Shown here in pieces: positions 8,681-18,240 of a stretch of DNA of 64,000 nt. The notes below the pieces were generated by a model. That model did no database searches. It was not told the DNA's origin and was given only the letters and a program-made list of their open reading frames with translations. This stretch comes from CAVSKL01 sp963728475 [NCBI: Candidatus Eiseniibacteriota bacterium] (GTDB lineage Bacteria; Eisenbacteria; RBG-16-71-46; JABDJR01): contig CAVSKL010000001.1 in NCBI GenBank assembly GCA_963728475.1, positions 682,001-746,000 of the forward strand, given 5' to 3'. Made by a program: the position numbers and the translations under genes. Numbering within the stretch: the first letter of the stretch is position 1; each line of letters starts with the position of its first letter.

Positions 8681-10458
8681 GCGTCCAGTACGACTTCGGC
8701 CCCTTCCGGCTGGACCCGAGGCGCCGGGTGCTCACCCGGAACGCGGTCCCGCTCCGCATCGCCCCCAAGCCGCTGGCCTTGCTCATCCTCCTCTTGGAGG
8801 AGCGGGGGCGGGTGGTTCCCAGGGAGCGCATCCTCCGCCGGCTCTGGCCGCGGGAGACCGGTACCGGGTCCAACCTGAGCGTGAACGTGGCCGCGCTGCG
8901 CCGGGCGCTGGGGGAACGCCCTCGCGAGAACCGATACATCGTCACCCTCCCCTCGCGCGGCTACTCCTTCGTGGCCGAGGTGAGGGAGCGGGGCGAGAAG
9001 GCGGCGCTTCCCCAGCCGGAACCGCGCGGCTCCCACGCCGTCTCTTTCACCGGCCGCCGCCTGGCGGTACTCCCCTTCCGCGCCCTGGGCGGGCGCCACG
9101 GCGACGGCACCCTTCCCCTGGGGCTCGCCGACACCCTCATCACCCAGATCGCCGGTCTCGACGGGCTGGCGGTGCGATCCCCCGCCTCGGTCCGCCGCTA
9201 CCAGGAAACCGGAGCCGACCCTACCGAGGTGGGCCGCGACCTCCACGTGGACATAGTGCTGGAGGGATCGGTCACGCGCCGCGGCGACGACCTCGCGGTC
9301 ACCGTGCAGCTCGCCGAGGCCTCGGAGGGGACGCTCCTGTGGGCGGAGAGCTACGACGGCGCCCTGTCCGCCCTGTCTCAGATCCAGGATCGGATCGTGG
9401 GAGACCTGGCCCGGGTGCTCCGGCTGCCGCGGCGCCCCACGGCGCCAGCGCGCATGTCCGACCATCCCGAGGCGGTCCGGGCCTACCTGCGCGGGCGGCA
9501 CCTGGCCGGCCAGGTCTCCCCGTCCGCGCTGGAGCAGAGCCTGCGCGAGTTCGACGAAGCCGTGCGCCTGGATCGCCGGTTCGCCCTCGCCTACGCCGCG
9601 CTCGCCGACGCGCGCCATTCGCTCTGGTGGTGGGGGGTCCGGCCGGGGGAAGAGGGCGTGCGGGGCATCGAAGACGCGGCGGGGCGGGCCCTGGAGATCG
9701 AGCCGGAGCTGGCCGAGGCCCGGGTATGGCTGGCCAACGTCCGGCTCACCTACCGGTACGATCTCGAGGGATCCGGAGCCGAGTTCCGGAGGGCGTTGGC
9801 CGCGTCCCCCCACTCCGCCGGCGCCCACCGGTACTATGCGTTCCACCGCGTGGCCGCGGACCGCATCGACGAGGCGGTGGGCCAGGTTCTATGGGCGCAG
9901 TCCCTGGAGCCGGTCTCCCCCGACGTGCGCACCGCGGTGGGAGTGATCCTGTTCTACGCCCGGCGTTTTCCGGAGGCGCTGGCCCAGTTCCGCACCGTGA
10001 CCTCGGTCGATTCCCGCTTCACCTGGGCGCTCTACATGGTGGGGTGGACCCTGATCCAGCTGGAGGAATATCGCGCCGCCCTCGATCACTTCCGGTTGAT
10101 CGAGACCATCGAACGGCCGGCGGGCTGGATGCACGCCGTCTTCGCGTACATCCAGGGCCGGCTGGGCCGCGAGAGCGCCGCGCGCCGCCATCTCCGGGCG
10201 CTTCCGCGGGGCGGGAAAAAGAGCTTCCACCACGCCCTGGCGCACCTGGGACTGGGGGAGCACGACGACGCGGTGGCCTGGCTCCACCGCGGATTCGAGG
10301 CCCGCGAAGGGTACATCACCTATGTGAACCAGTCCCCGGTATGGGATCCGATCCGGGAGATGCCGGAATTTCGAAGGCTCACCGGGCGCCTGGGCTTCCC
10401 GCTCGCGCCGGCCGGCGAGGAAAAAAACTCTCCAGACCCCAACCCTCCGAAATTCTAA
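8677..10458 (+). CDS. Winged-helix transcriptional regulator with TolB-like and TPR domains (paralogue 2)
   Basis: 593 residues from GTG 8677, whose last two bases are shared with the upstream stop. Same architecture as its neighbour: winged helix at residues 3-95 (FGPFRLDPRRRVLTRNA ... NVAALRRALGE ... LPSRGYSFVAEV), a TolB/FlgO-like middle (RLAVLPFRALGG ... GLADTLITQIAGL), then TPR repeats to the end. Side by side the two are clearly tandem paralogues that have diverged. The function is inferred as DNA-binding regulation; targets are unknown. Confidence 0.85.
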   Translation: MSVQYDFGPFRLDPRRRVLTRNAVPLRIAPKPLALLILLLEERGRVVPRERILRRLWPRETGTGSNLSVNVAALRRALGERPRENRYIVTLPSRGYSFVAEVRERGEKAALPQPEPRGSHAVSFTGRRLAVLPFRALGGRHGDGTLPLGLADTLITQIAGLDGLAVRSPASVRRYQETGADPTEVGRDLHVDIVLEGSVTRRGDDLAVTVQLAEASEGTLLWAESYDGALSALSQIQDRIVGDLARVLRLPRRPTAPARMSDHPEAVRAYLRGRHLAGQVSPSALEQSLREFDEAVRLDRRFALAYAALADARHSLWWWGVRPGEEGVRGIEDAAGRALEIEPELAEARVWLANVRLTYRYDLEGSGAEFRRALAASPHSAGAHRYYAFHRVAADRIDEAVGQVLWAQSLEPVSPDVRTAVGVILFYARRFPEALAQFRTVTSVDSRFTWALYMVGWTLIQLEEYRAALDHFRLIETIERPAGWMHAVFAYIQGRLGRESAARRHLRALPRGGKKSFHHALAHLGLGEHDDAVAWLHRGFEAREGYITYVNQSPVWDPIREMPEFRRLTGRLGFPLAPAGEEKNSPDPNPPKF

Positions 10459-10840
10459 CCGGTTACTCGCTCAAGAGTTGGAACGGGCGGCGTCCGAACA
10501 TTTGGAATACTTTGTTTTCGTTTGCAACCATTTCATTGTCCGGGGCCCCATTCCTCCATATTCTGCATTTGAGTGGGGCGGACAGGCCTCCGCTCGACTT
10601 TTCCCGGGGAAGGGCCCGCGACCGCGCCTCCCAGGCGCGTTCAGACGCGGCCCGGACGCGTACCACCGGGGCCGGCATGCCGATTCGGGGATTTGAGCTC
10701 GCTGGATCGCAGGACGACTGCGGTCATGGGGGAAACGCTGCTCGACCTCTCCGCTCTTTGGTTGCCGGTCCCGGCTTCTTCTCACGGCGCGGACCGGACG
10801 GGTTCGCCGCCCGGCCTCCCCGGGACCGCTCCGGTCCGGC
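10459..10840 (+). other. Non-coding gap between convergent genes
   Basis: 382 bases between a plus-strand stop and a minus-strand stop. The first 120 bases are distinctly less GC-rich than their surroundings. Two perfect hairpins without T tracts are visible: CGCGCCT-CCC-AGGCGCG (10623-10639) and GGACCG-CTC-CGGTCC (10823-10837), possibly terminators for the convergent transcripts. No gene seen. Confidence 0.4.
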
Positions 10841-12700
10841 TCAGCCCACCGGATCCCCGGCTTCGAGTTCCGGCACCCGGTGCTCCAGAAGCGCCCGCCG
10901 GTACGCGTTGAGGACGTCCCGCCGGTGGAGCACCCCCACCAGGTTCATCGACTCCCGGGAGTCCACCACCGGCAGCATGCTCAGGTCGCGGATGCCGAAG
11001 AGGCGCATGGCGTCGTTGAGCGACTGCCGCGCCCCCACCACCGTCGGCTCGCCGGTCATGATGTCGCCCACCACGATCAGCGCGTCCAGCTCCGGCGTCC
11101 GCTCCTGGGAGATCACGTTCCGGATGTCCTGGTAGGAAAGCACTCCCACCAGCCTTTCCCCCGCGCCCACCACCAGAAAGGTGTTCTCGGTGGTGGTCTC
11201 CACCAGATGCATGAGTTCGGTGAAATGCATGTCGAAGGGGACGGTGCGCTTCACCTCGCGCATCACTTCCCCCACCAGGAGGGATCCCATCACGTTCACC
11301 TCCACCCCGCGCTTGAGCTGGATCCCGGCCCGCACCAGGGACAGGCTGTAGATCGACTCCCGGTTGAACTTGGTGGAGAGGAAGACCGCGGTGGCGGCGG
11401 CGAGCATGGCGGGCAGGATGATCGCGTAGTCGTTGGTGAGCTCGAAGATGAGGAGGATGGCGGTGATGGTGGCGTGCGTGGTGCCCGCAATCACCGCGCC
11501 CATGCCCACCAGCGCGTAGACGGTGATGATCCCCGGTTCGCCGGGATGGAGGAAGTGGCCGGCGACCTCGCCGAAGGTCCCGCCCAGCATGGCCCCGATC
11601 ACCAGGGACGGCGCGAAGAGCCCCCCCACGTTTCCCGAGCCCACGGTGAAGCAGGTCGCCAAGAGCTTCGCCACCACCAGGGCGGCCATGATCCAGAGGG
11701 CGAGATGGCCGTTGAGGGCGGCGGTGATGGTCTCGTAGCCGTCGCCCAGGACCTGGGGGAACACGAAGGCGATCGCCGCCACCAGCCCCATCCCCACCGC
11801 CGGCTTCAGCCAGCCGGGGAACCTCCAGCGATGGAAGGTGTCCTCGGTGGCATAGAGGAACTTGGTGAAGAACCACGAGAGCCCCGCCGCCAGCGCCCCC
11901 ATCAGCACCATGAGCGGCACCTCGCGGAACTGGATGAAGCCGTGGTGGGGAACCAGGAACCGCGGCTCCCAATCCACGAAGATCTGATGGGTGACCGCGG
12001 CCAGCACCGAGGAGAGCACGATGGGGGTCAGGGTCTGCACCCCGAAGTCGCCCAGCACCACCTCCACCGCGAAGAAAACCCCGGCCAGCGGCGCGCCGAA
12101 GATGGCGCTGATGCCGCCGGCGGCCCCGCAGGCGGCCAGGACCCGGAGCCGCTCGGTGGACATCCCCATGATCCGGCCCACGGTGGAGCCGATCGCGCTC
12201 CCGATCTGGACGATGGGTCCCTCGGGGCCGGCGGAACCGCCCGCCCCGATGCAGATGCCGGCGGTGATCGCGGTGTCGGCGGCCACCCGGGGCGGGATCC
12301 GTCCCCCACGCACCGCCACGCTGGCCATGACGTCGGGGACTCCGTGGCCCTGGGAGGAGCGGGCCACGGTGGCGAGGAGGATGCCGCCGGCCACGCCGCC
12401 CACCAAAAGCGCGGCCGCGCTTCCGATGGGAAGCGACAGGTTTCCGAACGGCAACGCCAGGGACATGCGCTCGAACAGGCGGCGGAAGAGGTCGATGAGG
12501 TACTCGAAGCCCTTGGCCCCCAGCCCCGAGCCGATCCCCACCGCGAACGAGAGGATGAGAAGCAGGGCGTTCTCGTCCGGCACGTAGCGGTGCAGGAGCC
12601 GGTTCACCCGCTTGTGGAGGAACCGGACGTAGCGCGGCACGTACTGGGCCCTGGCCCCGAGCGCGGCCCCCCGCTCGAAAGGAATGTGCGGCGTTCTCAC
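10841..12700 (-). CDS. ClC-family chloride channel/transporter with C-terminal CBS pair
   Basis: 619 residues from GTG 12700, which overlaps the upstream stop as GTGA; an ATG 18 codons further up is less likely. Multiple membrane helices carry the ClC signatures: SQGHGVPD in place of GSGIP, GSAGPEGPIVQIG (the GxEGP motif with the gating Glu), and GSGNVGGLFAPSL (the GGxFxP motif). The last 130 residues form two CBS domains (VGEVMREVKRTVPFD ..., VGDIMTGEPTVVGA ...), which bind adenine nucleotides in relatives. It would move chloride or exchange it for protons in the inner membrane. In one operon with the B3/4-domain gene. Confidence 0.92.
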   Translation of the reverse strand: MRTPHIPFERGAALGARAQYVPRYVRFLHKRVNRLLHRYVPDENALLLILSFAVGIGSGLGAKGFEYLIDLFRRLFERMSLALPFGNLSLPIGSAAALLVGGVAGGILLATVARSSQGHGVPDVMASVAVRGGRIPPRVAADTAITAGICIGAGGSAGPEGPIVQIGSAIGSTVGRIMGMSTERLRVLAACGAAGGISAIFGAPLAGVFFAVEVVLGDFGVQTLTPIVLSSVLAAVTHQIFVDWEPRFLVPHHGFIQFREVPLMVLMGALAAGLSWFFTKFLYATEDTFHRWRFPGWLKPAVGMGLVAAIAFVFPQVLGDGYETITAALNGHLALWIMAALVVAKLLATCFTVGSGNVGGLFAPSLVIGAMLGGTFGEVAGHFLHPGEPGIITVYALVGMGAVIAGTTHATITAILLIFELTNDYAIILPAMLAAATAVFLSTKFNRESIYSLSLVRAGIQLKRGVEVNVMGSLLVGEVMREVKRTVPFDMHFTELMHLVETTTENTFLVVGAGERLVGVLSYQDIRNVISQERTPELDALIVVGDIMTGEPTVVGARQSLNDAMRLFGIRDLSMLPVVDSRESMNLVGVLHRRDVLNAYRRALLEHRVPELEAGDPVG

Positions 12701-13371
12701 GCTTCCCGAGCCCCGCCCAGGATCCAGGCTCCGTCGTCGCGCCCGCCGCACCATCGGGTCACCTGCCGGGCCAGCCGCCCCAGGCCCTCCTCCATCTCGA
12801 GCCGCGGGAAGTCGCCGGGGGCGAACACCACGCCCAGCGCCCGCGTGGTCCCCGAACCGATCGAGGTCCGGGCCGAGTCCGAGGTGGGCGACCCCATGGG
12901 TCCGGCGGCGTCGGCCACGGTGAGCCGCCCCTCGAGGTGGACCTCGCCCTTGCGGATGCCCTCGTACGACTCCCCCGCGCGCCCCACCCGGATCTCCAGG
13001 TCCCCCTCCACCCGGTCCAGGTCGTAGAACCCGATCGGAAGCAGAAGCGCCAGCGAGGCCCAGTTGACCGCGTCCACCAGCCGGTTGATGCGGTAGAGAT
13101 CCTGGCCCTTGAGCACCCGGCGGAGCAGCGCCTCGCTGGAGGGACGGGTGCGGGTGGGATCCACCCCGAAAGCGCGATAGAGCCGCCGGGCGGGGTCGAG
13201 CCCGGAGATCTCCGCCGGCGCCCGGCCGGCGTGGGCCCGGCGCAGGGTCGCCCCCAGCTCCTCGATCTCGGGCCAGTAGGGATTGTCCCCGGCGGCATCG
13301 AGGCCCGAAAACCAGACCGTCCCGGCCGTTACCCGGCTCTCTATGTCCGATTCGATGCCGATGCGAGCCAC
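12697..13371 (-). CDS. B3/B4 tRNA-binding domain protein
   Basis: 224 residues from GTG 13371, with GGAGAG about 8 bases upstream. The segment DPTRTRPSSEALLRRVLKGQDLYRINRLVDAVNWASL is the hallmark of stand-alone B3/4 domains related to the editing domain of phenylalanyl-tRNA synthetase beta chain, followed by PIGFYDLDRVEGDLEIRVGR. Such proteins are thought to hydrolyse or bind mischarged tRNA; the exact substrate is unknown. Its stop overlaps the ClC start by 4 bases. Confidence 0.8.
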   Translation of the reverse strand: MARIGIESDIESRVTAGTVWFSGLDAAGDNPYWPEIEELGATLRRAHAGRAPAEISGLDPARRLYRAFGVDPTRTRPSSEALLRRVLKGQDLYRINRLVDAVNWASLALLLPIGFYDLDRVEGDLEIRVGRAGESYEGIRKGEVHLEGRLTVADAAGPMGSPTSDSARTSIGSGTTRALGVVFAPGDFPRLEMEEGLGRLARQVTRWCGGRDDGAWILGGAREA

Positions 13372-13502
13372 GGGATGATCTCTCCGAAGGGCGGGGATGC
13401 CGGTGCCGACGGGGGCTTCAAGACCGAGGAGCCTAGCGCGATGCGCCCCGGATTGCCACATCTCGCGCCACGGAAAACGGGGGAAGGGCGCCGGAGGGCG
13501 CC

Positions 13503-15548
13503 TCAGGGCGTGTAGCGGTAGACCGAGGCCTCGGAGTTGGACCAGACCATCCGGAAGCGCTCCGGATGCGCCGCCATCACGCTCTCCTCCGCGGGCGCTC
13601 CCCCATGATCGTCCGGACGCCAGAGCACGTAGAGCGGGCCGGTGCCGGAGCGGGCGAACCCGGCCAGGGTCGCGAGCGCGGGGCCGACCTCGCCGGCGTC
13701 GGGAGCGGGCCAGATCGCGGTGCGTTGCGGACCCGGCGCTCCCTCCAGGACGTCCCGCACCACCCGCCTGGCGTTCATCACCGCCGGATCGTACTCCCAC
13801 TGGAGCGCATAGGGCTCGCGCCCCCAGAACTGGCGGCGGGGGACGCGCACCAGGACGTCGTCCCGCTCCGGGCTGTCGAGGATCACCGCGTCGGCGGGGG
13901 TGCCGGCGGCCAGCCAGTCGTAGAGGGCGTGGGCGGCCGGGGACGGCCCGGGCGACGCCGGCTCGAACAGGTAGACCGCCAGGTAGAGGAGGTTGACCGG
14001 GAGAAGGAGGGCCAGCAGCAGCGCCCATCCGGTCTTCCCCCGGCCCCGGGCGCGGAACCAGCGTAGAAGCCGGGCCACCATCCAGCCCGCAGCGCCGGCC
14101 AGGAGGAGATAGAACACGAACGGCATCTTGTCCTTGGTGTTGGGGGGCGGGAGCCGGGTGAGCACCGCCCCCACCGCATACCCCGCCGCCAGGGCCCGGT
14201 ATACCCGGAGCCCCGGGCCGCCCCGGGAGCGGGCCAGGGCGGGCAGGCCGAGGAGCATGGCCGCGGTGGAACCGACCAGGATCGCGGGGAGGACCGGGGG
14301 AGCGCCGAGCGGGAAGGGGCCCTGGGCGCGGCTCACGGTGACGAGGAGAAGCGGCGCCGCCGCCGCCGAGCCCACCGCCACCCCCAGCGCGCCGCTCAGG
14401 GCCGCCCGGCGGGGAACCGGGCCGGGGCGGAGCAGGAGCCAGAGCCCGGCCAGGGCCACCCCCGCCATGACCGGGACCGCGACCCCCGGGTGCCACAGCC
14501 AGACTCCAAGGGCGGCGGCGGCGATCCGGAGCGCCGCCCGGGGGCCGCGCCCGCGGGCGTCTTGGGCCGTTCCGGTCAGCCCCTCGGCCAGCCACACCGC
14601 CCCCGTGACCGCGCCCCCCAGCACGGTCATGACCAGGTACTTGTTGAGAAAGGGGGGGGGCGAGCCCCAGAGCGAGGTGAAGTGGAAGATCTGGTCGAAG
14701 CCGAACGGGGTGGCCGCGAAGGCGCGGCGGACCTCTTCCGCGCCGGAGGTGGCGCCGAAGAGCGTCCGGAGGAGCTTGACCGGGAACCAGGCCCAGAACA
14801 GCGCGGAGAGGCCCAGGGGGACGAAGACCGCGGCGAAGAAGGCCTCGCGGGCGGGACGGGCGGCCCGGCGGGAAAGCGCGTAGGCCGCCCCCCCCAGCGA
14901 CACCAGCCAGAGCGCGTTCAGGGTGCCGCCCAGGTCCCAGGGCATGACCCGGGCGGCGCGCGCCCACGCCGCGAGGAGGGCGTGGTAGAACCACATGTAG
15001 TTGAGGGGAATGCCGGCGAAGTAGGGATCGCCCGGGGGCGCGCCGCGGGCCATGATCTCGAGCGCGATCGAGGTATGGAACCAGGCGTCGCTCCGCATCC
15101 GCACCCACGGCCGGAAGAGATGGGGCAGGATCACAATCGCGCCCAGCACCGCCAGCCACACCGCGAGCCGCCGCTCCCAGGGGGTGGCGGGGCGGATGCG
15201 CCGGCGTGGCCGCGCCGCCGCGGGGAGCGCGGTCGCGTAGGCGGCGCCCAAGACCCAGGCCCCCGCCGCGCCCGCGTCCAGCCCCGCGGCCAGGAGCGCG
15301 ACCACCGCGCCGCCGGCCAGGAGCGGGGCGAGGTAGACGAGGCGGGAGAGGAAGAGGACCTCCGGCTCCACGGGGCCCATCGCCCGGGCCGCGGCATAGC
15401 CCGCGGCCAGGCCGAAGCCGATCCAGCTCCCCATGCGGGCGGCGGCCGTCCAGCCGGTGATCCCGGCGAGGAGCGAGGCGGCGGCGCCCAGCGCCAGCAG
15501 CGCGGGGACCGCGCGTTCAGCTCTTCCCATTAACCCGTTGACCCCCAT
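13503..15548 (-). CDS. Large polytopic membrane protein, glycosyltransferase-like (GT-C type?)
   Basis: 681 residues with about 12-14 hydrophobic helices followed by a soluble C-terminal region of about 150 residues (WLAAGTPADAVILDSPERDDVLVRVPRRQFWG ... VLWRPDDHG). A first extracytoplasmic loop has WVRMRSDAWFHTSIALEIMARG, an Asp/His-bearing loop of the sort seen in GT-C mannosyltransferase-like proteins that use polyprenyl-phosphate sugars. I cannot name the sugar or acceptor. Start at ATG 15548 or 15530; neither has a good ribosome site. Divergent from the gene at 15627. Confidence 0.7.
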   Translation of the reverse strand: MGVNGLMGRAERAVPALLALGAAASLLAGITGWTAAARMGSWIGFGLAAGYAAARAMGPVEPEVLFLSRLVYLAPLLAGGAVVALLAAGLDAGAAGAWVLGAAYATALPAAARPRRRIRPATPWERRLAVWLAVLGAIVILPHLFRPWVRMRSDAWFHTSIALEIMARGAPPGDPYFAGIPLNYMWFYHALLAAWARAARVMPWDLGGTLNALWLVSLGGAAYALSRRAARPAREAFFAAVFVPLGLSALFWAWFPVKLLRTLFGATSGAEEVRRAFAATPFGFDQIFHFTSLWGSPPPFLNKYLVMTVLGGAVTGAVWLAEGLTGTAQDARGRGPRAALRIAAAALGVWLWHPGVAVPVMAGVALAGLWLLLRPGPVPRRAALSGALGVAVGSAAAAPLLLVTVSRAQGPFPLGAPPVLPAILVGSTAAMLLGLPALARSRGGPGLRVYRALAAGYAVGAVLTRLPPPNTKDKMPFVFYLLLAGAAGWMVARLLRWFRARGRGKTGWALLLALLLPVNLLYLAVYLFEPASPGPSPAAHALYDWLAAGTPADAVILDSPERDDVLVRVPRRQFWGREPYALQWEYDPAVMNARRVVRDVLEGAPGPQRTAIWPAPDAGEVGPALATLAGFARSGTGPLYVLWRPDDHGGAPAEESVMAAHPERFRMVWSNSEASVYRYTP

Positions 15549-15626
15549 AACTACCGGAAATACTATCGGGTTACTGTCCGCACCGATAGATCCGGAGCCG
15601 GCGCCGGACTCCGATGGAGGGTTTTC

Positions 15627-16073
15627 ATGGTTCGAGTCATCGCCGTCCTGGTGGCCGTGGTCATTCTGCTGACCCTGGGCTGGTACATCGGCCACCGTCC
15701 GGTGCCGGTCCTGCGGACCCAGCTGGCCGCGTCCCGGGCCGACTGCCAGAAGCAGGCCGCCGACCTGGAGCGGCGGGCGCTGGACGCGGAGGCCAGAGGG
15801 TACCTCTGGCAGGCCCGGGCGGAAATCCTTCTTGCCGCGCACGACGTGGAGCAGAGGAACTACGGCACCGCCACCGACCGCGCCACCCAGGCCCGGGATC
15901 TCCTCACCCGGACCGCGGGGACGGCCGGGGTCACCCTGGACCTGGGCTCGATCCGGGACATGGTGGACTCGGCGGTCGGCAAGCTGGGCGCCGCCGAACC
16001 CGGCGCCCGGGACGTCTTGCTCCGGGCGGCGTCGGAACTGGGCCGGATTCTCGAAAAGGCCGGGCAAGCCTGA
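15627..16073 (+). CDS. Membrane-anchored coiled-coil protein of unknown function
   Basis: 148 residues. GGAGG (15616-15620) lies 6 bases before the ATG. One N-terminal transmembrane helix (VIAVLVAVVILLTLGWYIG) is followed by an alpha-helical, Ala/Arg/Glu-rich body (LRTQLAASRADCQKQAADLERRALDAEARG). No enzymatic motif. It leads the operon with the EIIA, PII-like and antiporter genes, and may be structural or a regulator of envelope transport. Confidence 0.75.
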   Translation: MVRVIAVLVAVVILLTLGWYIGHRPVPVLRTQLAASRADCQKQAADLERRALDAEARGYLWQARAEILLAAHDVEQRNYGTATDRATQARDLLTRTAGTAGVTLDLGSIRDMVDSAVGKLGAAEPGARDVLLRAASELGRILEKAGQA

Positions 16074-16117
16074 GCACCTATCCGGTGCCGCCGGCCTCCC
16101 CGGCGGCGGGAGCAGCG

Positions 16118-16579
16118 TTGCGACTTCTGGACTACCTGGATCCCGAATGCGTTTGCGTCGATCTGTCCTCGACCGACAAGGAGTCGACGCTTCGCCTCAT
16201 GGTAGACCTGGTGGTGGGCAAGGGGGTGGCCGAGGAGGCGGAGCGGCTCCTGGGGGCCCTGCGCCAGCGGGAGGAAGTGGTCTCGACCGGGGTGGGAAAC
16301 GGCGTGGCCATCCCCCACGCCGACCTCCCCGGGGTCCGCACGCCGCGGCTGGCGCTGGGTGTCTTTCCTGACGGGGTGGACTTCGACGCCCTCGACGAGG
16401 AACCGGTGTACGTGGTGTTCCTGCTCCTGGGCACGCCCCGCACCCCAGGGCTCCACATGAAAATCCTCGCCCGCATCGCCCGGCTCAGCAAGGACAGGGA
16501 TTTCTCGGAGGGCCTGCGCTCGGCACGCACGTCCCGGGACGCGCTGGCGATCCTGGAGCGGGTCGAGGCCCGGCACTAG
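16118..16579 (+). CDS. PTS EIIA type-2 (PtsN/fructose-like) domain protein
   Basis: 153 residues from TTG 16118, with GGGAG 5 bases upstream; earlier in-frame codons lack a site. The fold motifs are clear: VDLSSTDKESTLRLMVDLVV, then ALRQREEVVSTGVGNGVAIPHADLPG, where the His of IPHA is the phosphorylation site, and VVFLLLGTPRTPGLHMKILARIARL. In bacteria EIIA-Ntr regulates K+ and other transport by phosphorylation state. No EI/HPr is in the window. Sitting next to a PII-like protein and two antiporters, it probably regulates ion transport. Confidence 0.88.
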   Translation: MRLLDYLDPECVCVDLSSTDKESTLRLMVDLVVGKGVAEEAERLLGALRQREEVVSTGVGNGVAIPHADLPGVRTPRLALGVFPDGVDFDALDEEPVYVVFLLLGTPRTPGLHMKILARIARLSKDRDFSEGLRSARTSRDALAILERVEARH

Positions 16580-16588
16580 GAGACGGCG

Positions 16589-16930
16589 GTGAAGCTCTTC
16601 GTCTACGTCCTCAATCAACCCGAGAAGCTCGAGGAGATCGTGGCCGGGTTCGTGGAGATCGGGATCACCGGCGCCACCATCGTGGACAGCGTGGGCATGG
16701 GACGTATCCTGGCCCGGGATGTGCCGATTTTCGCCGGCTTCCAGTCGCTTCTGAGCGGCAGCCGGCCCTTCAACAAGACCATCCTCTCCGTGGTGGACGA
16801 CGACGCCAAGGTGGACCATGCGCTCCGACTCATCGAGGAGGTATGCGGCCCGTTCGGCGAGGCGGGGGCGGGCATCGCCTTCACCCTGCCGCTCGACCGG
16901 GTGAGCGGCCTGAAGCCCGAGATCCGCTGA
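16589..16930 (+). CDS. PII-like signalling protein
   Basis: 113 residues from GTG 16589, with GGAG overlapping the upstream stop. The length and pattern (MKLFVYVLNQPEKLEEIVAGF, GITGATIVDSVGMGR, KTILSVVDDDAKVDHALRLIEEV) match the ferredoxin-like PII/CutA superfamily. The T-loop uridylylation Tyr motif of GlnB (RGFGRQKG) is absent, so this is PII-like rather than a nitrogen PII. Members often sit beside transporters and sense a nucleotide or ion. Here it lies between an EIIA domain and two antiporters. Confidence 0.7.
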   Translation: MKLFVYVLNQPEKLEEIVAGFVEIGITGATIVDSVGMGRILARDVPIFAGFQSLLSGSRPFNKTILSVVDDDAKVDHALRLIEEVCGPFGEAGAGIAFTLPLDRVSGLKPEIR

Positions 16931-16958
16931 GCCGGGACCCCCACGGGATCGGGAGGCC

Positions 16959-18173
16959 ATGAACGCCCTCCTCGCCCTCATCCTGATCGGCGCCCTCGGC
17001 TTGGTGGCGGGGCGCTTCCTGTTCCTGCGCCCCCGCCCCGGCTCGTGGAGCGAGCGCGTCTTCCTCTCCGGCGGGGAGTTCCTCCTCCTGGGAGCGGTGA
17101 TCGGCCCCCACGGCGCCGGGATCCTGGACTTTCCCAACCTCATGCGCCTGGAGCCGTTCGTGGTGCTGGCGCTGTCGTGGGTGGGGCTCCTGGTCGGGAT
17201 CCAGCTCCGGTGGCGGCACCTGGTCCGCTTTCCCGCCGCCTACTTCCGGCTGGCGGTGGTGCAGTCGGCGGTGGCGCTCCTGATCACGTTCGCCGCCCTG
17301 GCCGCGCTCTTCGCGGTTTGGACCCCGGTGGCGGCGGCGGTCTCGGACCGCTGGCGGGCGGCGCTCTGCCTGGGGGCGGTGGCCGCGCTCAGCTCCCCCA
17401 CCGAGACCGCGCTCCACACCGGCGGCCGGGTGGGGGGCGGTCACGCCGCGGGGCTTCTCCGCTTCGTCCCCGCGGTGGACCCGGTGGTCTCCCTGGCGGC
17501 GGTGGCGATCCTGTTCGCGGTGTGGCACGTGCCGTCCGACGGCGCCGCCTCGGCGCTCCGGGCGTGGCCCTGGCTGGGGGCGTCGGTGGCCGGCGGCCTG
17601 GTGCTGGGCGGCGTGTTTCTGCTCCTGTTGAGTTCCACCCGCGATGCCGACGAGACGGTGTTGGTGGTGCTGGGGATGGCGGTGTTCGCGGGCGGGCTGG
17701 CCTCGGTGTTCCACCTCTCCCCGCTGGTGATCGGGCTGGTGGCCGGCGTCGTCCTGGGAAACCGCGGCCGCACCCAGGAGCGGCTGGTCCCCATGTTCCT
17801 CCGGCTGGAGCGCCCCCTCTACGTGGCGCTTCTGGTCCTGGCGGGGGCGGCGTGGCGGTTCGACGAGCTATGGGGCTATCTCCTGGCTGCCGTCTTCCTG
17901 GCCGCCCGGGTGGCGGCCAAGTTCCTGGGCGCGCGGGCGGCCCTGGCCGCCACCCGGCTCCCATTCGCGGTCCCCCCCCGGTGGTGGCTGGGCCTCCTTC
18001 CCCAGGGAGCGATGGCGGTGGCGGTGGCGGTGAGCTACGCGGTGGTCTACCGCGATCCCCTGGCCGAGCGGGTGTTCTCGGCCGTCCTGGTGAGCACGGT
18101 GGGGCTCACCCTCGCCTCGCGGTGGCTGGTGGCGCGGGCGCTGGAGCCTCGGGCAGGGACGGAGGCGCGATGA
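16959..18173 (+). CDS. Cation/proton antiporter, CPA family (1)
   Basis: 404 residues, about 12 hydrophobic helices, with LGAVIGPHGAGILDFPNL near the N-terminus and LCLGAVAALSSPTETALH in the middle, positions that match the ion-binding helices of Na+(K+)/H+ antiporters of the NhaP/Kef type. No TrkA-N or CBS domain is attached, which fits regulation by the separate EIIA and PII-like proteins. The ATG at 16959 follows GGGAGG closely. Confidence 0.8.
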   Translation: MNALLALILIGALGLVAGRFLFLRPRPGSWSERVFLSGGEFLLLGAVIGPHGAGILDFPNLMRLEPFVVLALSWVGLLVGIQLRWRHLVRFPAAYFRLAVVQSAVALLITFAALAALFAVWTPVAAAVSDRWRAALCLGAVAALSSPTETALHTGGRVGGGHAAGLLRFVPAVDPVVSLAAVAILFAVWHVPSDGAASALRAWPWLGASVAGGLVLGGVFLLLLSSTRDADETVLVVLGMAVFAGGLASVFHLSPLVIGLVAGVVLGNRGRTQERLVPMFLRLERPLYVALLVLAGAAWRFDELWGYLLAAVFLAARVAAKFLGARAALAATRLPFAVPPRWWLGLLPQGAMAVAVAVSYAVVYRDPLAERVFSAVLVSTVGLTLASRWLVARALEPRAGTEAR

Positions 18174-18240
18174 GAATCGCTCCGGCGCCCGCGACCCGGC
18201 CCGAGGCCCCATCGCGCGCACCCCGCGGGGAGGCGTCCCG

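Noticed and set aside
13503-16067. Longer minus-strand frame extending the membrane protein to 854 residues
   Set aside because: The upstream part overlaps the plus-strand coiled-coil gene, which has a clear ribosome site, and reads as its antisense shadow.
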